Below, one piece after another: positions 1 through 7,473 of a stretch of 26,055 bases of DNA. The notes below the pieces were generated by a model. The model worked only from the letters and a program-made list of their open reading frames with translations. It was not told the DNA's origin and did no database searches. Made by a program: the position numbers and the translations under genes. Origin of the DNA: an uncultured Verrucomicrobiales bacterium (lineage in GTDB: Bacteria > Verrucomicrobiota > Verrucomicrobiae > Limisphaerales > CANJSG01); the NCBI GenBank assembly GCA_946480965.1, contig CAMLMI010000021.1:1-26055 (forward strand). The letters are read 5' to 3'. Numbering within the stretch: position 1 is the stretch's first letter; each line of letters begins with the position of its first letter.

Positions 1-18
1 GAACATGTTCGGGCCGGT

Positions 19-1215
19 GTGTCACAGGCAGCAAACCCATTGGCTGTAATTAAGCAGTTCCTTTCCGGTCGAATCTCAATTGATCATCTGGATCTCGGTT
101 TTTTGCCGGGGGAAAGTCGTGACTATTCGGTCTATTTTGACCGGCACTTCGACTCGGGTATCCAGCCTGAACTTCGACGCGCACGGCTGGTTGTTTCGGG
201 TGGGAGGCACCACCGCTTTTTGGATCGTCGAAACCTAGATTGGGAACTTCGTGCCGCATCGGTTCCGTTTGATGGCCTTGAAGACTTGTGCGGCGAATGC
301 TTGGTCGGGCTTCCGAACCTAGAACAAGCTGCTTTCGAGGTCATTGCTGTCAACGTGGCTCGCATTGCGCCTGCAAGTGTCGTTTCAGGAGAGGACGCGA
401 AACTGGTGCTTCATCTTGCAACCGGGTTGGATGTGGAAAGAGCAGCTATTGGCTTCAGGTTGATCACTAGGAACGGAGTCGCGAACAGAGGATCGATCTC
501 TGGGAATTCCATGACGTGGAACCACCAAGGCCCATACCGCCGTGGCGAAGCGGAAATCAAAGTTCCCGTCGGTGCACTAGTGCACTGCATCGCAACGTAT
601 GCCTCCGAAGTTCAGCACCAAGCTTGGCTTTCTGATCCCGCTACTGCCCTAAACCCACTTCGTGTAGTCCACCTCGCTTTCGACGACGAGTTCGAAGCTC
701 TGACCGATCTAACCAAACCGTTTGGGAAAAAGGAGAAGGACGCCAGAGAGTTTGAAACTGCGGTTTCTTGGATCTTGTGGATGCTCGGATTCACTACCAC
801 TCACATTGGAGGAACCGCCCGAACAGCCGATGCTCCCGATCTGATCGCTGCAACTCAGTCAGGTCATTTCGCCGTGATCGAATGCACGTCTGGCTTGCTC
901 AAGGCAGACAACAAGCTTCCCACTTTGTTGGCGAGAACCGAGAAAGTGCGTCAACGCCTCATTGGATCAGGAAACCCCCACCCGCGCGTTCTTCCAATCA
1001 TCGTAACAACTATGACGTATGAAGAGGTGAAAGCCGATTTGGAACAGGCTGCGAAGCTTGGTGTGCTCGTAATCGCTCGCGATAAATTCGTTGAAATCGT
1101 TGAGCGAACCTTGGTTTCCCCCAATGCGGATCAACTCTACGCGGCGGCTGAAGAGCATCTCAAGCAGCGGCAGAGTTCTTTCAAGACAGATGCGGACCGA
1201 TTGAGATTAACCTAG
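19..1215 (+). CDS. Unrecognised protein with C-terminal PD-(D/E)xK-like nuclease signature, possibly 5'-partial
   Basis: The frame is open to the left edge of the window, so the GTG at 19 may not be the true start; 398 residues are visible. I do not recognise residues 1-235. The last third resembles a restriction-endonuclease fold: an acidic helix residue in FETAVSWILWMLGF (E246), then APDLIAA (D274), then a beta strand FAVIECTSG (E288), which fits the spacing of a PD-(D/E)xK core. The usual lysine two residues after the glutamate is a threonine here (E288-C-T290); K295 or K299 could substitute. After it comes an amphipathic helix with LLARTEKVRQRL and a hydrophobic strand LPIIVTTM. There is no signal peptide and no membrane segment. 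Sampled stretches have about 48% GC, against above 60% in the neighbouring operon, which hints at horizontal origin. The gene converges on mfd with a 55-base gap and no clear terminator. A nuclease role is inference only. Confidence 0.6.
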   Translation: MSQAANPLAVIKQFLSGRISIDHLDLGFLPGESRDYSVYFDRHFDSGIQPELRRARLVVSGGRHHRFLDRRNLDWELRAASVPFDGLEDLCGECLVGLPNLEQAAFEVIAVNVARIAPASVVSGEDAKLVLHLATGLDVERAAIGFRLITRNGVANRGSISGNSMTWNHQGPYRRGEAEIKVPVGALVHCIATYASEVQHQAWLSDPATALNPLRVVHLAFDDEFEALTDLTKPFGKKEKDAREFETAVSWILWMLGFTTTHIGGTARTADAPDLIAATQSGHFAVIECTSGLLKADNKLPTLLARTEKVRQRLIGSGNPHPRVLPIIVTTMTYEEVKADLEQAAKLGVLVIARDKFVEIVERTLVSPNADQLYAAAEEHLKQRQSSFKTDADRLRLT

Positions 1216-1270
1216 ATGCCTACAACTTACAGCATCGGGGTAACCATTCTTCGTTGGGTCTCCTCGGTGG

Positions 1271-4200
1271 CTACAGCGCCAACAACAGCCGCTTGATCTC
1301 CCCGAGCCGCCCCTTCGCGTCGGGTTTGGTCAGGCGGGGAAACTTGCCCCCGACTTGGAGGAAGTCGCCGTGGCGCGTGAGCATCAGCTTGTCCTCCTTG
1401 GTCTCGATGGCGGTGATGCCTTTCTCGGCGGCGAGGTGTTTCAGCTCGGTGGCGAGAAAGAGCAGCTCGGCGGCGGGTGGCGGCGGACCGAAGCGGTCGC
1501 GCACTTCGCGCTTCAACGCCTCCAGCAGCGTCTTGTCCGAAGCCTGGGCCAGCTTGCGGTAGAGTTCGATCCGCTGGGCGGATTCGGGGACGAAGGTGAG
1601 GGGCAGATAGGCGGGCGCTTTGGGGATCGGGGCGGATGCCTGATCCCGGATGCCTGATCCCGGATGGGATGAGTAGGTGGCCGTCTCGCGGGGAATGTGG
1701 ATTTCAGGAAGTGGCTCCTTCGCCTTCTTATCCGGCATCCGGGATCTGGCATCCGGGATCTGCTCCTCCTCCCCTGGATTCATCGCGAGGAAGTCGATCC
1801 GCAGCTGCGTTTCCACGCGCGGTTTCACCTTCTCGCCCTTGAGCGCGGCGACGCTCTGGGAAAGCAGTTGGCAATACAGCTCGAAGCCCACGGCCGTGAT
1901 GTGGCCGCTCTGCTGCGCGCCGAGGAGGTTGCCCGCGCCGCGGATCTCCAGGTCGCGCATGGCGATCTTGAAGCCGCTGCCGAGGGTCGAATACTGCTTC
2001 AAAGCGCTGAGGCGTTTGCGGGCGTCGCTCAATACGCCGGCGTGGCGCGGAAGCAGCAGATAGGCGTAGGCCTGGTGCTTGTAGCGGCCCACGCGGCCGC
2101 GCAACTGGTAGAGCCCGCTCAGGCCGAAACGGTCGGCGCGGTCGATGATGATCGTGTTGGCGTTCGGGATGTCGATGCCGCTCTCGATGATCGTGGTGGA
2201 GAGGAGCACGTCGGCCTCGCCGTTGACGAACTTGGTCATCACTTCCTCCAGATCGTCGGCGCTCATCTGGCCGTGGCCGACGGCGAAACGGGCCTCGGGC
2301 ACGAGGGCCTGGAGCTTCGACGCGACGGCGTCGATGTCGAACACGCGGTTGTGCAGGTAATAGACTTGGCCGCCCCGGTTCAGCTCGCGCTGGATGGCGT
2401 CGCGGATCACGCGCTCGTCGTATTGCGTGACGATGGTCTCGACCGGCAACCGGTCCTGCGGCGGCGTCTCGATGGTGCTCATGTCGCGCGCGCCGGTGAG
2501 GGCGAGGTAGAGCGTGCGCGGAATGGGCGTGGCGCTGAGCGTGAGCACATCGACCATGCGGCGGATGAGCTTGAAGCGCTCCTTGTGCAGCACGCCGAAG
2601 CGTTGTTCCTCATCGATCACCACGAGGCCGAGATCCTTGAAGACGATGTCCGGCTGCACGAGCCGATGGGTGCCGATGACGATGTCCACCTGCCCGGAGG
2701 CGAGGCCTTCCAGCACCTTGTTCTGCTCCTTGCGGGTGCGGAAGCGCGAGAGCAGTTCGATCCGCACGGGATAGTCCGCCATGCGTTCGCGGAAGCCGTT
2801 GAAGTGCTGCTGGGCCAGCACGGTGGTGGGGACGAGGATGGCGACCTGCTTGCCGCCCATCACGGCCTTGAACGCGGCGCGGATGGCCACCTCGGTCTTG
2901 CCGAAACCGACGTCGCCGCAGATCAGGCGGTCCATCGGCTTGGGCTTTTCCATGTCGGCCTTGGTGGCGTCGATCGCCTTCACTTGGTCGGGCGTTTCCT
3001 CGTAGGGGAAACTGCCCTCGAACTCGCGCTGCCACGGTGCGTCGGGCGGGAAGGCGAGCCCGATCTGCGATTCGCGCGCGGCCTGGATCTGGAGGAACTC
3101 GGCGGCGAGATCGCGCACGGCGACCTCGGCGTCCTTCTTGGCCTTGGCCCAACGGGTGCCCGACAGGGTGTTGAGCTGCGGACGCGCCTTGCCGGCGCCG
3201 ACATATTTGCTGACCAGGTGCGCCTCGCTGACGGGAACGTAGAGGCGCGGCGGTTCGTCGTCGGGATTGGTCGGCGCGAATTCCAGCGTGAGACACTCCT
3301 GGCCGTCGTCCTTGGCCGGAACGGCTTCGCCGCGCCGCCGGCTGCCGCCGAGCGGAACGACCTTCAGGCCGAGATAACGCGCGATGCCGTATTGGACGTG
3401 GACGACGAAGTCGCCCTCCTGGAGATCGGCGAAGTTGATGTCCAAGGCCGACCGCGTGGTCTGGGCGTGCGGCGACTTGAGCCGGCGCGGGCGCTGGACC
3501 TTGTAGCGGCCGAAAATTTCGGCGTCGGTGACGACCACGAGCTTGGCCGCCTCGAAGAGGAAGCCGCGACGGAGAGAACCGAGGGAAGTCCGAGGTCCAA
3601 TGTCCGAAGTCCCATGTCGTGCTTTGGACGTCGCGGCTGTCTTGGACTTTGGACCTTGGACTTTGGACTCGGGACTCTTGGCAAAGCCGTATTCCTCCCA
3701 CACCTCGCCGAAACGCTGCTTCTCGCCGTCGGTGTTGCAGAAGACGTGGACCTGCCAGCCTTGGCGCAGCCAGCGGTGGAGCTGGGCGAAGAACTCACGG
3801 CGCTGGGCCTCGGCGATCTGCGGTTCCGGCGGCCGGTCGCCGAGCGGACGGAAGGCGTCAAGGGTGGTGAAAGAAAACTCCCCAACACCTGAGGAGGCTC
3901 CCGAATCCATCCCTCGCCCCTCGGAGGGGAGAGGGTGGCCGAAGGCCGGGTGAGGGGTCGAGGCGTCCTCCGGCAAAAAGGCGGCGATTTCGGAATGATC
4001 GTGCGGCAAGCCCCTCACCCCGTCCCTCTCCCCATCGGATGGGGAGAGGGTGGCCGCAGGCCGGGTGAGGGGATTCCCGTCCTCACTGAGATGGTCGTCC
4101 TCCGACGATTCGGTCAGCGATACCACCGTCGCCTGCCGCGTCATCAGCTCCGCCTGGAACTCCGCCCAACTGATGAAGGCCGGATCGTCCTTGGGAATCT

Positions 4201-5212
4201 GCGCGGCGTAGTGATCGGCGGCGTGGTCCAGCAGTGCGGGTTCGCTGAGGAGGAAGATCGTGTTCGGCGGGAGGTAGTCGAGGAGTGTGGCGAGTTCAAT
4301 TCCTCCTCCTCGTCCAGATTCCTCCTCTTCGTCCTCGTCTCCGGCTTTCTGGGACGAAGAGGAAGAGGAGGAGGAAGACGCGGAATCCAAAATCCGCTTC
4401 CGGATCAACCCCAGTTCCCCACCCGGCGGCACCGTCACCGCCTCGATCTGCTCCCTTGAAATCTGGCTGATGGGATCAAACTCCCGCAGCGACTCCAGTT
4501 CGTCGCCGAAGAACTCCAGCCGCACCGGCCAATGGGCCGGCAGGGGCCACACGTCCACGATTCCGCCGCGCAGCGCGATGTGGCCCTTCATCGTGACCTG
4601 CGCTTCCGGTTCGTAGCCCTGGTCCTCCAGCCATTCGATGAGGTCCAACGGCTCGATGCGGTCGCCGCGTTTCAGCGTGCGGGTGCGGGAAACGACTTCG
4701 GCGGGCGGCAGCGTGCGTTGGAGAAGGGCTGTGACGGAGGAGACGATTAATGGATGCCCGATCCCGGATGCCGGATGCCGGATGCCGGGCTTTGCTTCGG
4801 ACGCCTTCTTTTTGGTGGAGGGTTTCCGGGATCCGGCATCCGGGATCAGGCATCCGGCCAACTCCACCAGCGTCTGGAGCCGCTCGCTGATGACATCCGC
4901 GTGCGGGAGCTTGGTCTCGTGCGGCAACACCTCCCAGGCGGGATAGAAGAGCGGCTTAGTTTCGCCCATCCACGTCTCCAGATCGAGCTGCGCGCTCTCT
5001 TGCGACTTCAGCAAGTCCGTCACCAGGACCACCGGCCGATCTGGAAACCAATGCTGCACCACGGCGGCGAGGAACGGCTGGGCCGGTCCCGGCACCGCGT
5101 TCAACGACAATGCGCCGCCCCGCTCCAATCGCCCGCGCAGGGCCTGCGCGGCGGGAGCCTCGGCGACGGCGGCCACGATGGACGCGGCCGCGGCTGGATT
5201 CGATTCCGCCAA
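1271..5212 (-). CDS. mfd: Transcription-repair coupling factor Mfd (with in-frame repeat insertions)
   Basis: Mfd is an ATP-driven translocase that removes stalled RNA polymerase from DNA lesions and recruits UvrA. The 1313 residues show the family order: an N-terminal UvrB-like region (about 1-270), the CarD-like RNA polymerase interaction domain (from about 595, LQEGDFVVHVQYGIARYLGL), RecG-like helicase lobes with Walker A GDVGFGKTE (about 766), DEEQ (about 865), SATPIPRT and QLRGRVGR, and the C-terminal TRCF domain (about 1200-1313). It is roughly 150-200 residues longer than typical Mfd. The excess sits in low-complexity linkers near residues 120-154, 278-305, 380-434, 511-543 and 1150-1195, each coded by inverted or palindromic repeats. 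The start is uncertain: the first available codon is TTG at 5212 and a GTG lies 12 codons on; there is no in-frame ATG before residue 82. It follows the kinase gene by 36 bases and is probably its co-transcript. Confidence 0.96.
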   Translation of the reverse strand: MAESNPAAAASIVAAVAEAPAAQALRGRLERGGALSLNAVPGPAQPFLAAVVQHWFPDRPVVLVTDLLKSQESAQLDLETWMGETKPLFYPAWEVLPHETKLPHADVISERLQTLVELAGCLIPDAGSRKPSTKKKASEAKPGIRHPASGIGHPLIVSSVTALLQRTLPPAEVVSRTRTLKRGDRIEPLDLIEWLEDQGYEPEAQVTMKGHIALRGGIVDVWPLPAHWPVRLEFFGDELESLREFDPISQISREQIEAVTVPPGGELGLIRKRILDSASSSSSSSSSQKAGDEDEEEESGRGGGIELATLLDYLPPNTIFLLSEPALLDHAADHYAAQIPKDDPAFISWAEFQAELMTRQATVVSLTESSEDDHLSEDGNPLTRPAATLSPSDGERDGVRGLPHDHSEIAAFLPEDASTPHPAFGHPLPSEGRGMDSGASSGVGEFSFTTLDAFRPLGDRPPEPQIAEAQRREFFAQLHRWLRQGWQVHVFCNTDGEKQRFGEVWEEYGFAKSPESKVQGPKSKTAATSKARHGTSDIGPRTSLGSLRRGFLFEAAKLVVVTDAEIFGRYKVQRPRRLKSPHAQTTRSALDINFADLQEGDFVVHVQYGIARYLGLKVVPLGGSRRRGEAVPAKDDGQECLTLEFAPTNPDDEPPRLYVPVSEAHLVSKYVGAGKARPQLNTLSGTRWAKAKKDAEVAVRDLAAEFLQIQAARESQIGLAFPPDAPWQREFEGSFPYEETPDQVKAIDATKADMEKPKPMDRLICGDVGFGKTEVAIRAAFKAVMGGKQVAILVPTTVLAQQHFNGFRERMADYPVRIELLSRFRTRKEQNKVLEGLASGQVDIVIGTHRLVQPDIVFKDLGLVVIDEEQRFGVLHKERFKLIRRMVDVLTLSATPIPRTLYLALTGARDMSTIETPPQDRLPVETIVTQYDERVIRDAIQRELNRGGQVYYLHNRVFDIDAVASKLQALVPEARFAVGHGQMSADDLEEVMTKFVNGEADVLLSTTIIESGIDIPNANTIIIDRADRFGLSGLYQLRGRVGRYKHQAYAYLLLPRHAGVLSDARKRLSALKQYSTLGSGFKIAMRDLEIRGAGNLLGAQQSGHITAVGFELYCQLLSQSVAALKGEKVKPRVETQLRIDFLAMNPGEEEQIPDARSRMPDKKAKEPLPEIHIPRETATYSSHPGSGIRDQASAPIPKAPAYLPLTFVPESAQRIELYRKLAQASDKTLLEALKREVRDRFGPPPPAAELLFLATELKHLAAEKGITAIETKEDKLMLTRHGDFLQVGGKFPRLTKPDAKGRLGEIKRLLLAL
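1634..1760. repeat. Inverted-repeat element family B, copy 2, inside mfd
   Basis: Two arms made of a degenerate 8-14 base unit around GATCCCGGATGCC. The left arm is 1634-1666 and reads forward; the right arm, 1730-1760, is built of the reverse-complement unit CATCCGGGATCTGG. About 63 bases separate them. The element lies in mfd codons about 1150-1195, just before the TRCF C-terminal domain, and keeps the frame open. The encoded peptide has IPDAR, GSGIRDQAS and similar runs. Confidence 0.8.
3585..3681. repeat. Inverted-repeat element family C inside mfd
   Basis: Left arm about 3588-3613 repeats the unit GTCCRARGTCC; right arm about 3644-3675 repeats its complement GGACTTTGGAC. About 30 bases lie between. 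It falls in mfd codons about 511-543 in the linker before the CarD-like domain and encodes an SKVQGPKSK-type peptide. The frame is preserved. The repeat is simple-sequence-like rather than an insertion sequence. Confidence 0.8.
3911..3957. repeat. Palindromic element family A, diverged partial copy, inside mfd
   Basis: Shares the GGGGAGAGGGTGGCCG and GGCCGGGTGAGGGG blocks with the complete copies at 4011 and 7489. It lacks the first part, and its core palindrome is decayed to CCCCTCGGAGGGG. It reads in mfd as HPAFGHPLPSEGRG. It lies 53 bases from the complete copy, so two family members sit side by side in one linker. Confidence 0.75.
4011..4072. repeat. Palindromic element family A, complete 62-base copy, inside mfd
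   Basis: Begins CCCCTCACCCC and ends CCGGGTGAGGGG, giving near-perfect 12-base terminal inverted repeats. Inside is a perfect 11-base stem (CCCTCTCCCCA / TGGGGAGAGGG) around the loop TCGGA. On the mfd strand it reads LTRPAATLSPSDGERDGVRG. It matches the reverse complement of 7489-7550 at 61 of 62 positions. The shape is that of a REP- or MITE-like non-autonomous element. Confidence 0.88.
4301..4380. repeat. Inverted-repeat element family D (poly-Ser / poly-Glu linker) inside mfd
   Basis: A pyrimidine-rich arm (4301-4342, TCC/TCT units) faces a purine-rich arm (4351-4380, GAG/GAA units). The inner parts, GACGAAGAGG-type at 4353 and its complement at 4321-4333, pair at 12 of 13 positions. The mfd strand reads a run of about ten serines, then QKAGDEDEEEES. 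It lies at codons about 278-305, between the UvrB-like region and the next domain. Confidence 0.75.
4752..4858. repeat. Inverted-repeat element family B, copy 1, inside mfd
   Basis: Same unit as the copy at 1634-1760. Left arm 4752-4790 reads forward (CCCGGATGCCGGATG); right arm about 4826-4858 is inverted (CCGGCATCCGGGATC). About 35 bases separate them. It lies at mfd codons about 119-154, between the helix ending LVELAG and the conserved strand PLIVSSVTALLQ, so the insertion point in a conserved protein is easy to see. Confidence 0.8.
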
Positions 5213-5248
5213 AACTGGAGCGCAAGCTGTTGGGTGGAACCCCGCCCG

Positions 5249-6295
5249 TCAACTTGGATGGTGTCTCTTCTCTTCGCCCAACAACGATTCCGCAATCTGC
5301 TCCAACGACGCCGTGCCGGTGGTGCCGAGCTGGTGGATGACGACGGACGCGGCGGACATGGCGAGCTGCATCGCTTCGCGCAGGTCCGCGCCGGCGGCCA
5401 GGGCGGCGGCGAGGTTCGCGGTGACGCAGTCCCCGGCGCCCACGATGTCGATGGGGCCGCGCACAGGATGCGCGGGAATGTGGGCAATGTCGCCGTCGGG
5501 CCGCGCACCGACGATGCCCTGCTCGGCCAAGGTCACGAAGACGGGTTGGTCGGTCCATTGGGCCAACGCGGCGGCGCGTTGTTCCACCGACGACGCGCCG
5601 TGGGGAAAACGCCCGGACGGAAAGGCGGTCAGCTCGACGGCGTTCATCTTGAAGACGAAGCCCGGCGGAAACTCGCCCAAGCCGCGCCGACAGTCGGCGA
5701 TGGCTTTCACGCTCGGCCGTTGCTCCAAGGCGCGACGCAAGGTTTCCAGCAGTGGAGCGGAGACGACACCGGTTCCGGCCAAGTCCACTTGATCCATTAC
5801 GATGACGGCATCGACCTGCGGCACCAGTTCTTCGACCGAGCGGCACAACCGTTCCACCACCGCTGCGGGCGTGGGCGTCCAGTTCTTGCTGTCGAGTCGG
5901 CTCAGCTCTTGCGGCGGTTGGCCGGGCGAAACGAGCAACGGCTTACAGTAGGTGAAGGTGCGGCGTTCGGGCGTGGCGAGGAAATGGTCCAGGCGCACGC
6001 CGGGCAAGCGGCCGAGCGCGCGTTGCAGTTCCAGCCCTTCGCCGTCGTCGCCGCAGAAACCGACCGGATGCAGCGTGCCGACACCGAGCGCGGCCAGGTT
6101 CGCGAGGATCGTTCCCGCCGCGCCAGCCTGGGAACGGACGCGCACGACATTGTGGACGGGCAGGCCGGTCTCGATGGAAGTCTCGGTCTTCGCGGGATCG
6201 ATCTCCAAGTAACGGTCGAGGCAGAAGTCGCCGACGACCGCGAGGCGCAGTCCGGCGTAGCGCGCGGCGAGTTGCTCGAAACGGGCGGCGTTCAT
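5249..6295 (-). CDS. PfkB-family sugar kinase, HldE/RfaE domain I-like
   Basis: A ribokinase-fold ATP-dependent carbohydrate kinase of 348 residues. The N-terminal strand LRLAVVGDFCLDRYL (about 16-30) and the C-terminal signature GAGDCVTANLAAAL (from 286, catalytic base D289) are diagnostic of the PfkB family. The first motif and general layout resemble the kinase domain of HldE, which phosphorylates heptose-7-phosphate for lipopolysaccharide, but the usual PGGA segment reads SQAGAAGT, so the substrate is open. No nucleotidyltransferase domain is attached. I chose the ATG at 6295 because it overlaps the TGA of the preceding gene (ATGA), which implies translational coupling. A longer reading frame runs upstream but overlaps the neighbour without family similarity. 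The mfd gene follows after 36 bases in the same frame. Confidence 0.88.
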   Translation of the reverse strand: MNAARFEQLAARYAGLRLAVVGDFCLDRYLEIDPAKTETSIETGLPVHNVVRVRSQAGAAGTILANLAALGVGTLHPVGFCGDDGEGLELQRALGRLPGVRLDHFLATPERRTFTYCKPLLVSPGQPPQELSRLDSKNWTPTPAAVVERLCRSVEELVPQVDAVIVMDQVDLAGTGVVSAPLLETLRRALEQRPSVKAIADCRRGLGEFPPGFVFKMNAVELTAFPSGRFPHGASSVEQRAAALAQWTDQPVFVTLAEQGIVGARPDGDIAHIPAHPVRGPIDIVGAGDCVTANLAAALAAGADLREAMQLAMSAASVVIHQLGTTGTASLEQIAESLLGEEKRHHPS

Positions 6296-7398
6296 GGGCG
6301 GCAAAGGGCGTCGTGCAGGTGGTGGACGAAGGCGGCGTTGTCGCACTGGCTGTAGCGCATCGCGCCGCCCATGCGGGAGTAGCTCTTGCAGAAGCGCAGG
6401 TAGTAGGCGGGATTCGTCTTCGGCGGTTCGCCCTGCGACCAATCCCAGCCACCGCTGTCTTGGAGATCGACGACTTGGATGTGGAAGTTCCGCACCACGC
6501 TACGGCCCGATTGGAGACGGAGATTGTTCACGCAGCTCAGGCTCTTCTCGAAAACCTGCGGCCCCATGATGGCGGAACCGATGGAGAGAACCACGCCGCC
6601 GTCCAGCCGCTCGACGGAGCCACCGAAGAGCTTGAAATCGAGCTCGCCCGCGCGGCCGATGACCGCGCCGTTGAAGACGGGATGATTGGAGATGATGTCG
6701 TAGCCGATGCCGGGATGGACCGTGACCGGAATATCGTGACGCCACGCCGAAGCAAGGATGCTCGCGTGTTTCCAACGGTGCTCCACCGCATGACGACCGT
6801 CATGCCAACGGCGCCGCGTCATCGTCTGGAGCAGATCGGCGCGGGCGGCGGTCAGGGGATGGGCGGGCTCGCTGCGAATGGTTTTGGTCAGCTCTTCGAC
6901 CGTGGGCAGATCGGCTCCGTCTTCCGCGATGAAGCGACCCAAGGAACGTCCGTAGCCAAGACCTTCGAGCGCGCCGGCCATGAGCGCGAGGTGGATGTTC
7001 GCCGAAGTTTCGTCCCAGGTGCCGAAGGAACCGCGGGCGACGTTTTCCTCCACGCCTTCGGTCGAAGCGCCGAGCCAAGCGTATTCCCAGTCGTGGATGG
7101 TGCCCGCGCCGTTGGTCGCAAGATGGGTGATCCAGCCGCCGGCCATCAAACGGTCCAGGAGCAGCGCCGTGCCGTTGCGCAGCAGATGCGCGCCGTAGAT
7201 GAGCATCACGGCAGCGTTCTGCTCACGGGCCATGCGGATCTGCGCGGCGCAGTGCGCGATGGCCTCGGCGCAATCGCCGGAGATGGCAGTGGGCCGGGAA
7301 CCGGGCTGGATCAGGATGTCGTCCGCGCGGGTCAGGGTGCGGCGCTCGACCAAGGGAAAGACGCGGAGGCGGTCGATATCCAGCGGCTGGGGTTGCAT
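6292..7398 (-). CDS. Conserved protein of unknown function, weak resemblance to deoxyhypusine-synthase-type folds
   Basis: This 368-residue soluble protein is first in the operon. It alternates hydrophobic strands and glycine-rich turns as a Rossmann-like fold would: AVMLIYGAHLLRNG, WITHLATNGAGTIHDWE, VARGSFGTWDET, VTVHPGIGYDI and VLSIGSAIMGP. The ATNGAG..HDWE and SIGSAIMGP segments faintly recall deoxyhypusine synthase, but the active-site lysine region of that enzyme is not evident, so I do not assign the reaction. The start ATG at 7398 has an AAGGTGG ribosome-binding site 6 bases upstream. Its stop codon overlaps the kinase start (ATGA), so the two proteins are probably made in fixed proportion and may act on one substrate. 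A TTGAAA at about 7428-7433 could be the -35 of the operon promoter. Confidence 0.75.
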   Translation of the reverse strand: MQPQPLDIDRLRVFPLVERRTLTRADDILIQPGSRPTAISGDCAEAIAHCAAQIRMAREQNAAVMLIYGAHLLRNGTALLLDRLMAGGWITHLATNGAGTIHDWEYAWLGASTEGVEENVARGSFGTWDETSANIHLALMAGALEGLGYGRSLGRFIAEDGADLPTVEELTKTIRSEPAHPLTAARADLLQTMTRRRWHDGRHAVEHRWKHASILASAWRHDIPVTVHPGIGYDIISNHPVFNGAVIGRAGELDFKLFGGSVERLDGGVVLSIGSAIMGPQVFEKSLSCVNNLRLQSGRSVVRNFHIQVVDLQDSGGWDWSQGEPPKTNPAYYLRFCKSYSRMGGAMRYSQCDNAAFVHHLHDALCRP

Positions 7399-7473
7399 CG
7401 GCCGCCACCTTCAGGAAGCGGCGCGGATTTTCAAGGGTCCGGGAGCATGGACGGTCTCGTCCGCGAGGCCGCG

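Noticed and set aside
1697..3892. Long open frame of 731 codons on the plus strand opposite mfd
   Set aside because: It is antisense to clear Mfd helicase motifs, and its translation is an Ala/Val/Leu/Asp-rich mirror sequence typical of GC-rich shadows.
4301..4380. Frameshift or sequencing artefact at the Ser/Glu tract in mfd
   Set aside because: The frame is continuous on both sides with recognisable Mfd sequence, and other in-frame repeat linkers occur in the same gene.
6296..6442. Longer start of the kinase at 6442
   Set aside because: The extra residues are Arg/Pro-rich, lie inside the preceding gene and precede the normal family start at MNAARFEQLA; the ATGA overlap supports 6295.
6313..7473. 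Upstream extension of the flavoprotein frame back to 6313
   Set aside because: It is antisense to the conserved 368-residue protein, has no family similarity, and would make the flavoprotein twice its normal length.
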